From positions 1 to 5,321 of the forward strand of contig JAEZLU010000052.1 of NCBI GenBank assembly GCA_023415075.1: 5,321 nt of DNA, given 5' to 3'. Shown piece after piece: positions 1-5,321 of this stretch. Every line of letters starts with the position of its first letter. Positions within the stretch are counted from its first letter, which is position 1. A model generated the notes under the pieces. It saw only the letters and a program-made list of their open reading frames with translations. It was not told the origin of the DNA and made no database searches. A program made the translations under genes and the position numbers. Source of the stretch: Bacillota bacterium (GTDB lineage: Bacteria > Bacillota > Negativicutes > Sporomusales > UBA7701).

Positions 1-221
1 TCGACCTCTACAAGAACACCATCGTGCCTCAGGCCGAGCAGTCCTACCAGGCGGCCGTTGTCGCCTACACCAACGGCAAGGCCGACTTCATGGCTGTACT
101 TGACGGTCTCAACACCTTAAGGAACACCAAGCTTGCCTACTACAAAGCCAGGATCGACTACGAAAAAGCGGCCGCCAATCTGGAGAAAGCCGTCGGCAAG
201 CCCCTATTCACAAATATTTAG
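1..221 (+). CDS. TolC/CusC-family outer-membrane efflux channel, C-terminal fragment
   Basis: This is the 3' end of a gene that begins upstream; 72 codons are visible, read from base 3 to the TAG at 219-221. The family forms trimeric outer-membrane beta-barrels with long periplasmic alpha-helical tunnels, the exit duct of tripartite efflux pumps. The visible part fits the last helical hairpin of the outer-membrane efflux protein (OEP) domain: IVPQAEQSYQAA, then the Y-x-x-G-K-x-D-F turn (YTNGKADF), then VLDGLNTL, and a long helix (LAYYKARIDYEKAAANLEKA) ending in the VGKPL typical of the family's C-terminus. A GTG at 24 is in frame but lies inside the conserved domain, so it is not the start. 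The adaptor gene follows after 37 bases, which makes this channel the likely outer-membrane partner of the pump encoded next. The barrel strands and N-terminus are outside the window, so CusC versus generic TolC cannot be decided. Confidence 0.9.
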   Translation, partial: DLYKNTIVPQAEQSYQAAVVAYTNGKADFMAVLDGLNTLRNTKLAYYKARIDYEKAAANLEKAVGKPLFTNI

Positions 222-258
222 CCCCAGTGGAAATTAGCGAAGAGGACGGAGAGAAAAG

Positions 259-1530
259 ATGACCGATTGGATAAAAGCCAACAAGTGGATAGTTCTCGGC
301 GTGATTGTCGTGCTGGCGGCGGCCGGCGGCTGGGGCTACAGTAAATTTGCCGTCAGGACGTCGGCACCGGCTGGGCAGCAGGCGGCCGAGAGCGGCCATG
401 TCGGCCACGGGGCTGCTGCCGACGTCGTCAAGCTTGACGCCAAGGCTAGGCAGCTGGCCGGTGTCCAGACAGCCACGGTAGCCAAACAGCCCTTCAGCAA
501 GGAAATCAAAACCACCGGTAAGATCGCCCTAAATGAAAATAGCCGCGCCTTCATCACCTCGAGGGTGGAAGGGCGGATCGACGAGCTCTATATCACTGCC
601 GAGGGCCAGTACATAGCCCCCGGCCAGGCGATAGCCGCCGTGTACAGTCCGACTTACGTCGCGGCCCAGGAGGAATACCTCCTGGCCCTCGACAGCGTCC
701 AGAAGCTGCGCGGCGCTAGCCGCGAAATCGTTCAGCTCAACAACCGGCTGCTCGAAGCGGCCAAGCGCAAGCTCATCCTCCTCGGCATCCCTGAGGGCGA
801 TATTGAGCACCTGGCCCATACCCGCCAGGCCAATAGCCTGATGACCGTCAGGGCCCAGTTCGGCGGCACGGTCATGGAGAAAACGGTGCTGCCGGGAGCC
901 TACGTCATGCCTGGCGAGAAACTCTTTACTCTTTCCGACCTGTCTAGCGTCTGGCTGAACGCCGATGTTTACGAAAAGGACATCGCCGGCGTGCAGGTCG
1001 GCCAGCCTGTAGCGGTTACGGCTACCGCCTATCCTGGCCAAAACTTCGACGGAGTCGTGACCTTCATAAACCCGGTGCTTGACGACGCTACCAGGGCGGT
1101 CAAGGTGCGTATCGAAATGGCCAACCCCGACGGCAAGCTCAAACCCAACATGTTCGTAAACTCTTCGATAGGCCTGCAGCTTGGCGACAGCCTGGTTATC
1201 CCGGTTTCCAGCCTGCTTGATACCGGCAGCCGCAAGGTGGTCTACGTGGCCCAGAGCGAAGATACCTTCGTCAAGCGCGACATTGTTACCGGCCAGGAAG
1301 CCGACGGCTATGTGCAAGTATTGTCCGGCCTGCAGCCCGGCGAAACAGTCGTAACCGCCGCTACCTTCCTTATCGACTCCCAGACCCAGCTCGGCAGCTT
1401 CGGCGGCCATGCCGGCCACGGCGGCAGCAAGTCCGGCGGCGCCGCTCCGGCTCCTGCCCCTACGGCGCAGAGCGCCCCGACTGCTCCCACCGCACCGGCC
1501 AACGAGCATTCCGGCCACAGCGGCCATTAA
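259..1530 (+). CDS. cusB: Periplasmic adaptor (membrane fusion protein) of heavy-metal RND efflux, CusB-like
   Basis: A 423-residue adaptor that should link the inner-membrane RND pump to the outer-membrane channel and, in CusB relatives, pass Cu(I)/Ag(I) to the pump. Residues 9-27 form one hydrophobic segment after a K-rich start, with no lipobox and no clear cleavage site, so it is probably an uncleaved inner-membrane anchor. The order is then: beta-barrel strand around 62-100 (LAGVQTATV, TTGKIALNE), first half-lipoyl with SRVEGRIDELY and GQYIAPGQ (101-128), the YSPTYVAAQEEYL entry to the helical hairpin (129-185), second half-lipoyl (195-226, GGTVMEKTVLPGAYVMPGE), a barrel with SSVWLNADVYEKDI (229-242), and a membrane-proximal domain to about 375. 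An Ala/Pro linker and a His tail end the protein. H47 and H50 follow the anchor, and H384, H387, H417, H420 and H423 lie at the end. I see no cysteine. The CusB N-terminal Met cluster is absent. The ATG is set by GGAG at 248-251, seven bases upstream. The next gene starts 12 bases after the stop. The symbol follows family resemblance and the pump beside it. Confidence 0.9.
   Translation: MTDWIKANKWIVLGVIVVLAAAGGWGYSKFAVRTSAPAGQQAAESGHVGHGAAADVVKLDAKARQLAGVQTATVAKQPFSKEIKTTGKIALNENSRAFITSRVEGRIDELYITAEGQYIAPGQAIAAVYSPTYVAAQEEYLLALDSVQKLRGASREIVQLNNRLLEAAKRKLILLGIPEGDIEHLAHTRQANSLMTVRAQFGGTVMEKTVLPGAYVMPGEKLFTLSDLSSVWLNADVYEKDIAGVQVGQPVAVTATAYPGQNFDGVVTFINPVLDDATRAVKVRIEMANPDGKLKPNMFVNSSIGLQLGDSLVIPVSSLLDTGSRKVVYVAQSEDTFVKRDIVTGQEADGYVQVLSGLQPGETVVTAATFLIDSQTQLGSFGGHAGHGGSKSGGAAPAPAPTAQSAPTAPTAPANEHSGHSGH
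1399..1527 (+). other. Low-complexity His-tipped C-terminal tail of the adaptor
   Basis: Codons 381-423 of the adaptor leave the folded domain and encode FGGHAGHGG, then a Gly/Ser/Ala/Pro stretch with repeated AP and TAP units, then EHSGHSGH at the very end. This gives two His clusters (384/387 and 417/420/423) joined by a flexible linker of about 29 residues. The composition suggests a mobile metal-binding tether. That role is inferred from composition alone; His-rich termini are common in metal-efflux adaptors but are rarely tested. Confidence 0.6.
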
Positions 1531-1539
1531 GGGGGGAGG
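1531..1539 (+). promoter_or_regulatory. Ribosome binding site of the RND pump gene
   Basis: GGGGGGAGG fills almost the whole gap between the adaptor stop (1528-1530) and the pump ATG at 1543. The GGAGG core ends only three bases before the start, which is tight, whereas the upstream G-run sits at a normal distance of about seven. No other in-frame ATG, GTG or TTG upstream competes, and MLGKLIEFSLKNR matches the usual N-terminus of the family, so the start holds. The closeness to the adaptor stop suggests coupled translation. Confidence 0.7.
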
Positions 1540-1542
1540 ATA

Positions 1543-4500
1543 ATGCTGGGTAAACTAATCGAATTCTCTCTTAAGAACCGGGTAATCATCATCGGCCTGG
1601 CGATGCTGACCGTCATGTGGGGCATCTTCGTCCTCCGCGATACCCCGATCGACGCCTTCCCCGACCTCAGCGAGAACCAGGTGCTGGTGTACGCCGATTG
1701 GATGGGCCGCGGCCCCCAGGAGGTCCAGGACCAGGTCACCTATCCGCTGGAGACGGCCCTCCGCGGCCTCCCGAAGGTAAAGGATGTCCGGTCAGCTTCC
1801 TCGTTTGGCTTCTCGATGGTTACTGTAATCTTCGAGGACGGAGTTGATACCTACTTCGCCCGCCAGGTTGTCAACGAGAAGGTCCAGCAGGCCATCCCGC
1901 GGCTGCCGCGGGGCGTCCAGCCGGCCCTCGGTCCTGTCAGCACGCCGATGGGTCAGGTGTTCATGTACACCGTAGAATCCGACCGCCACAACCTGGCCGA
2001 GCTGCGCACCATCCAGGACTTCCTCATCAAACCGCAGGTGAGCGCCGTGCCCGGCGTAGCCGAGGTGGCCAGCGTCGGCGGCTATGTCCTCCAGTACCAG
2101 GTCAACCTCGACCCCAACCTCATGAAGGCCTACCGGGTGAGCGTCGGCCAGGTGTTTGCCGCCGTCGGCGCCAACAACGCCAATATCGGTGCTAAGGTCG
2201 TCGAGCAGAACGGCCAGGAATATGTCATCCGCGGCCTAGGCCTCATCCAGTCGGTGGATGACATCGCCAACATTGTCATAACCCAGAACAACAATGTTCC
2301 CGTCTATGTTAAGAACGTGGCCCGCGTCACCCTGGGGCCGGATTTCCGCCGAGGCGTGCTGACCAAAGATGGCCAGGAGGCGGCCGGCGGCATCGTCATC
2401 CAGCGGATGGGCGAGAACACTCTGAACGTCATCGACCAGGTGAAGGCGAAAATCGAAGAAATCCAGCCGACCCTGCCCAAGGGCATGAAGATCGTGCCGT
2501 ACTATGACCAGACCGATTTGGTCAAAAAGGCGGTCAACACCCTGAACCGGGCTCTCGTTGAAGAGTTCATCCTGGTGTCGCTCATAGTCTTCCTGTTCCT
2601 CGGCAACTTGAAGTCCAGTGTAATCGTGACAAGCGCAATTCCGATAGGAATACTCATAGCCCTTATCTGGATGAAGGGCATCCACCTTTCGGCCAACCTG
2701 ATGTCCCTCGGCGGCATCGCTATCGGCATCGGCGTCATGACCGACGCGGCCATCGTCATGGTCGAGAACATTTATCGCCACCTGGCCGAGAACGGCGGCC
2801 GCAGAAGCATCCTCGAAGTGACGATGGAAGCGGCAAAAGAGGTCGCTGTTCCAATCTTCTTCTCGATAACCATCATCATCGTCACCTTCCTGCCGGTGTT
2901 CACCATGACCGGCACCGAAGGCAAGATGTATACGCCGATGGCCTGGACGAAGACCTTCGCCATGACCGGCTCGCTCATCCTGGCCTTCACCCTGGTGCCG
3001 GTGCTGTGCACACTTCTTCTTAAAGGCAAAATCAAGGAAGAAGAGACCTGGGTGGTCCGTAAGCTTCACCAGCTGTATGTGCCTATCCTGAAAAAGGCGA
3101 TTACTTACCGGAAAACGACCATCATCTTCGCCGTCGTCATAATGGTGGCCGGCTTCGCCCTCCTGCCGTTCATCGGCACCGAGTTTATGCCGGCCCTCGA
3201 CGAGGGCACCTTCCTGGTCATGCCTACCATGCTGCCGAGCGTATCACTCACTGAGGCAGTCGAGGCGGCCAAGAAGATGGATAAGCTCATAATGGAGGTG
3301 CCGGAGGTCGAGATGTCGGTCGGCAAGGTCGGTAGGGCCGAGTCGGCCATGGACCCGGCGCCCATCAACATGATCGAGACTATCGTCACCTTGAAGCCCA
3401 AGGACCAGTGGCGGCCAGGCATGACCAAGGAGGCCATCGAGCATGACATGGCCACCAGGCTCAGCAGCCTGCCCGGCCTAAACCAGGCCTACACCCAGCC
3501 AATTGCCGGCCGACTGTCGATGTTGACGACCGGTGTCCGCACCGAACTTGGCCTGAAGATTTACGGCGACGACCTGGCCGTCCTCCAGCAGAAGGCCTTC
3601 GAGATCGAGAAGCTGCTGGCCACCGTGCCGGGAACGGGGGACCTGCTGGCCGAGAGGATATTTGGCGCTCCTTATCTTGAGGTGCAGGTCGACCGCGAGA
3701 AGGTCGCCCGCTACGGTCTCAACATAAATGAGGTTCAAGACGCCATCGAGCTGGCCATCGGCGGCCGGGCGGCCACCACCACCATCGAGGGCCGCAAGCG
3801 CTTCGACGTTCTGGTCCGCTACAACCGCGACAACCGCGAGAGCATGGACGCCATGAAAAACATCCTTATTCCGGTCACCGGCGGCAGCGCTAAGGCCGGC
3901 GGCGGGAGCATGGACGGCGGCATGGGCGGCGCTACGGCTGCCGCTGCGCCTCCCAGCGGCGCGTATATCCTGCTAAGCGAAGTCGCTCAGTTCAGGGTAG
4001 TCGACGGGCCGTCGATGATCAGCAGCGAAAACGGCACCTACCGGGTCATCGTTCAGCTCAATACCCGCGGCCGCGACGTAGTCAGCTTCGTGGACGAGGC
4101 CAACAAGCTGATCAAGGAGAAGGTCGACCTGCCGCCCGGCTACTCCGTCCAGTGGACCGGTCAGTACGAAAATCAGCAGCGAGCCAAAAGCCGCCTGGCA
4201 ATGGTCGTGCCGCTGGTAATCATCCTCACCTTCTTCCTGCTGTATATGGCCTTCGGTTCGGCCAAGGACGCACTGCTCATCCTCCTCAACGTGCCATTCT
4301 CGCTCATCGGTGGCATTGTCGCTATCTGGGCGTCCGGCATGTACCTCACGGTGGCCGCGGCCGTCGGCTTCATCGCCCTCTTCGGCATCGCCGTCCAGAA
4401 CGGGGTCATCATGGTGACCTACATCAACCACCTGCGCGAGCACAAGTCTTTGGAGGAAGCGATACTTGAAGGCGCTGTCACCCGGCTGCGGCCGGTCATG

Positions 4501-4704
4501 ATCACCGCCCTTGTCGCCAGCCTCGGCCTCTTCCCGCTCATCTTCGCCAGCGGCACCGGCGCCGAGGTCCAGCGGCCGATGGCCACCGTTGTCGTCGGCG
4601 GCTTGGTTACCGCCACCATCCTGACCCTGGTTGTCCTGCCAAGCATCTACTATGTGTGGTATGAGCGGCGGGAAAAGAACCAAGCAGAACAAAAAGCAGT
4701 ATAA
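1543..4704 (+). CDS. cusA: Heavy-metal RND efflux pump, CusA/CzcA family, Cu(I)/Ag(I)-type metal site
   Basis: A full-length (1053-residue) inner-membrane proton/metal antiporter that works as a trimer with the adaptor and outer-membrane channel. Family motifs include DLSENQVLVYADWMGRGP (41-58), VTYPLETALRGLPKVKDVRS (65-84) and a normal TM1 at 13-31. Twelve membrane helices are evident: TM1, TM2-TM6 at about 338-494, TM7 at 523-543, and TM8-TM12 at about 884-1038, with two large periplasmic loops between them. TM4 reads GGIAIGIGVMTDAAIVMVEN, with D401 and E408. This is the CusA-type form and lacks the extra Asp of the CzcA DFG...DGA motif. In the second loop M560 (LVMPTMLP), M610 (INMIET) and M660 (RLSMLTTG) align with CusA M573/M623/M672 (numbering from memory), and E554, D604, E612 and R657 match other channel residues. 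Against that, TM10 has Q952 where CusA has Glu, TM11 has V985 where it has Lys, and GTGAEVQRPMATVV (1003-1016) is CzcA-like. A Gly/Met/Ala insert lies at about 780-806. Cu(I)/Ag(I) is the best substrate guess; the exact ion is not proven. Confidence 0.95.
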   Translation: MLGKLIEFSLKNRVIIIGLAMLTVMWGIFVLRDTPIDAFPDLSENQVLVYADWMGRGPQEVQDQVTYPLETALRGLPKVKDVRSASSFGFSMVTVIFEDGVDTYFARQVVNEKVQQAIPRLPRGVQPALGPVSTPMGQVFMYTVESDRHNLAELRTIQDFLIKPQVSAVPGVAEVASVGGYVLQYQVNLDPNLMKAYRVSVGQVFAAVGANNANIGAKVVEQNGQEYVIRGLGLIQSVDDIANIVITQNNNVPVYVKNVARVTLGPDFRRGVLTKDGQEAAGGIVIQRMGENTLNVIDQVKAKIEEIQPTLPKGMKIVPYYDQTDLVKKAVNTLNRALVEEFILVSLIVFLFLGNLKSSVIVTSAIPIGILIALIWMKGIHLSANLMSLGGIAIGIGVMTDAAIVMVENIYRHLAENGGRRSILEVTMEAAKEVAVPIFFSITIIIVTFLPVFTMTGTEGKMYTPMAWTKTFAMTGSLILAFTLVPVLCTLLLKGKIKEEETWVVRKLHQLYVPILKKAITYRKTTIIFAVVIMVAGFALLPFIGTEFMPALDEGTFLVMPTMLPSVSLTEAVEAAKKMDKLIMEVPEVEMSVGKVGRAESAMDPAPINMIETIVTLKPKDQWRPGMTKEAIEHDMATRLSSLPGLNQAYTQPIAGRLSMLTTGVRTELGLKIYGDDLAVLQQKAFEIEKLLATVPGTGDLLAERIFGAPYLEVQVDREKVARYGLNINEVQDAIELAIGGRAATTTIEGRKRFDVLVRYNRDNRESMDAMKNILIPVTGGSAKAGGGSMDGGMGGATAAAAPPSGAYILLSEVAQFRVVDGPSMISSENGTYRVIVQLNTRGRDVVSFVDEANKLIKEKVDLPPGYSVQWTGQYENQQRAKSRLAMVVPLVIILTFFLLYMAFGSAKDALLILLNVPFSLIGGIVAIWASGMYLTVAAAVGFIALFGIAVQNGVIMVTYINHLREHKSLEEAILEGAVTRLRPVMITALVASLGLFPLIFASGTGAEVQRPMATVVVGGLVTATILTLVVLPSIYYVWYERREKNQAEQKAV
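3880..3960 (+). other. Gly/Met/Ala-rich insert in the second periplasmic loop of the RND pump
   Basis: Codons 780-806 of the pump encode a low-complexity run containing KAGGGSMDGGMGG followed by ATAAAAPPSG. It separates NILIPV (773-778) from YILLSEVAQF (808-817). In E. coli CusA the equivalent strands are joined by only a few residues (PILTPMKQQITLADVADI, from memory), so about 20 residues look inserted. By analogy with AcrB and CusA domain order this lies in or next to the C-terminal docking sub-domain, which would place the loop near the adaptor/channel side of the trimer. Codon usage resembles the flanks and the frame is intact, so it is not an assembly artefact on its face. Confidence 0.65.
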
Positions 4705-4721
4705 ACTGGAGGGAAAAACCC

Positions 4722-5165
4722 ATGAGAAAAACGAAGTTAATGGTACTATCGCTGATGCTTATCCTGGCTCTTGTCCTGACGGCCGGCTGCGGTGGCAGCG
4801 ATAGCAAACCCCAGCAGCAGGCGCAGGCTCCCCAGGCACAGATGTCCATGCCGAGCGGCGACCCGATGCCGATGATGAAGGATATGGACAAAAACCTTCA
4901 GGAGATGGTGAAACAAGTCAAGGCAGGCCAGATGATGGACGCCCAGAAATCGGCCGGCCAGATCGCCAGCCTCGCCGACAAGGTAATGCCCCATATGACC
5001 GACAATGCCATGCGCGAGCAGATGAAGAAAGCAGCCTATGATCTTCGCGACACCATGAATGGCGCCAAGGTTGACCAGACGGTGGTCGAAACCAAAATGA
5101 AAACCATGCAGGATGTTATGACCCAATCTATGAAAAACCTCCAGTCCGGGGCCCATAAACACTAA
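4722..5165 (+). CDS. Methionine-rich lipoprotein, candidate periplasmic Cu/Ag-binding protein
   Basis: A 147-residue protein with a lipoprotein signal: basic MRKTK, hydrophobic core 6-19, then LTAGC with the lipidated Cys at 23 (Thr at -3 is slightly off the lipobox consensus but seen in real lipoproteins). GGSDSKP and a Gln/Ala/Pro linker (to about 40) follow. A Met cluster comes next (MSMPSGDPMPMMKDM, 41-55), then a charged, probably helical body to 140. From Cys23 onward there are 18 Met in 125 residues, plus H91 in MPHM and H145/H147 at the C-terminus; C23 is the only Cys and would be acylated. Thioether-rich, Cys-poor proteins suit Cu(I)/Ag(I) in an oxidising periplasm, as in CusF, SilE and PcoE, but I see no real sequence match to any of these. 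It starts 17 bases after the pump stop behind GGAGGG (4708-4713, eight-base spacer), so it is co-transcribed. A metal chaperone or sponge is inferred from composition and context; family unassigned. Confidence 0.85.
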   Translation: MRKTKLMVLSLMLILALVLTAGCGGSDSKPQQQAQAPQAQMSMPSGDPMPMMKDMDKNLQEMVKQVKAGQMMDAQKSAGQIASLADKVMPHMTDNAMREQMKKAAYDLRDTMNGAKVDQTVVETKMKTMQDVMTQSMKNLQSGAHKH

Positions 5166-5175
5166 ACAATAAGAG

Positions 5176-5182
5176 AGGAGGG
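5176..5182 (+). promoter_or_regulatory. Ribosome binding site for the gene starting at 5191
   Basis: AGGAGGG lies eight bases before the ATG at 5191, in the 25-base gap after the lipoprotein stop. It is nearly ideal and is the main reason, together with the signal peptide that follows, to call a real gene start from only 131 visible bases. Confidence 0.8.
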
Positions 5183-5190
5183 CGGCCGGG

Positions 5191-5321
5191 ATGAAAAAAT
5201 GGATATTCGTGCTGACGGTGGTCTTAGCGATCGGCGGGACGGCTCCTGTCCAGGCCGCCCCCAGTTCGAACTATAATCAATTCCTGCAGTCGCTTGACGG
5301 GATAATTAACGGCGCGCCTAT
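5191..5321 (+). CDS. Exported protein of unknown function, N-terminal fragment
   Basis: The first 43 full codons of a gene that continues beyond the window. It opens with a classical signal peptide: MKKW, hydrophobic core IFVLTVVLAIGG, then TAPVQA with a good signal peptidase I site (V-Q-A before A-P, cleavage after about residue 23). There is no Cys at the cleavage region, so it is not a lipoprotein. The mature start (APSSNYNQFLQSLDGIINGAP) shows no motif I recognise. It does not look like the start of a TolC-type channel, which usually enters the LTLEEA repeat at once, nor is it Met- or His-rich so far. The gap to the lipoprotein gene is 25 bases with no terminator, so it probably belongs to the same operon and acts in the periplasm or outer membrane. 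Function cannot be assigned from what is visible. Confidence 0.8.
   Translation, partial: MKKWIFVLTVVLAIGGTAPVQAAPSSNYNQFLQSLDGIINGAP

Noticed and set aside
222..258. Possible promoter or terminator between the channel and adaptor genes
   Set aside because: Only 37 bases with a ribosome site; no convincing -35/-10 pair and no stem followed by a T-run.
529..1527. 332-codon open frame on the - strand opposite the adaptor gene
   Set aside because: It is antisense to a clearly conserved adaptor, has low-complexity Ala/Gly/Arg content and no family motif. Long antisense frames are expected in GC-rich genes with strong third-position bias.
2236..3069. 277-codon open frame on the - strand within the pump gene
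   Set aside because: It is rich in His, Asp and Gly, as expected from reading hydrophobic membrane codons backwards, and no ribosome site or motif supports it.
4152..4469. 105-codon + strand frame inside the pump gene
   Set aside because: It overlaps conserved pump sequence in another frame and has Arg/Pro/Gly-rich composition typical of an out-of-frame shadow.
3973..4692. 239-codon open frame on the - strand over the pump's last membrane helices
   Set aside because: Its charged Asp/Glu/Gly composition is the mirror of TM8-TM12 codons; no recognisable domain.
4746..5162. 138-codon His-rich open frame on the - strand, at first sight a metal-binding protein
   Set aside because: Its His residues are the reverse complement of the Met codons (ATG read as CAT) of the real lipoprotein gene, which has a strong ribosome site and lipobox.
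1..5321. CRISPR arrays, tRNA genes, insertion sequences or phage signals
   Set aside because: The window is almost entirely coding with short gaps; I saw no repeat-spacer pattern, terminal inverted repeats or transposase sequence.

Overview
The window is GC-rich and densely coding, with every gene on the + strand. It lies inside one operon that runs off both ends. In order it holds: the 3' end of a TolC/CusC-type outer-membrane efflux channel (1-221), a periplasmic adaptor of the CusB type (259-1530), an inner-membrane RND pump of the CusA/CzcA type (1543-4704), a small methionine-rich lipoprotein (4722-5165), and the first 43 codons of an exported protein I do not recognise (5191 to the end). 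Gaps between genes are only 12 to 37 bases. Each gap carries a purine-rich Shine-Dalgarno sequence, and none holds a promoter or terminator I can support. Transcription probably starts upstream of the window and continues past its end.

Together the first three genes encode a tripartite pump that moves metal ions across a double-membrane envelope. Cu(I)/Ag(I) is the best-supported substrate. The pump has the transmembrane-4 signature of the Cu/Ag branch and methionines at all three positions of the CusA periplasmic triad (M560, M610, M660). The fourth gene supplies a lipid-anchored protein with 18 methionines in about 125 mature residues. It could bind thiophilic metal and take the place of CusF or SilE, neither of which is seen here.

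The host must have an outer membrane, because it encodes an outer-membrane factor and an RND pump. The very strong GGAGG-type ribosome sites are more typical of Firmicutes. A diderm Firmicute (Negativicutes, for example a Sporomusa-like genus) is therefore a reasonable guess, but it is inference from style and not from a marker gene.

The core pump is a known system. The less ordinary parts are its accessory metal-ligand segments: His motifs at both ends of the adaptor, a Gly/Met/Ala-rich insert in the pump, the Met-rich lipoprotein, and a pump whose C-terminal membrane half lacks the CusA proton-relay Glu and Lys.
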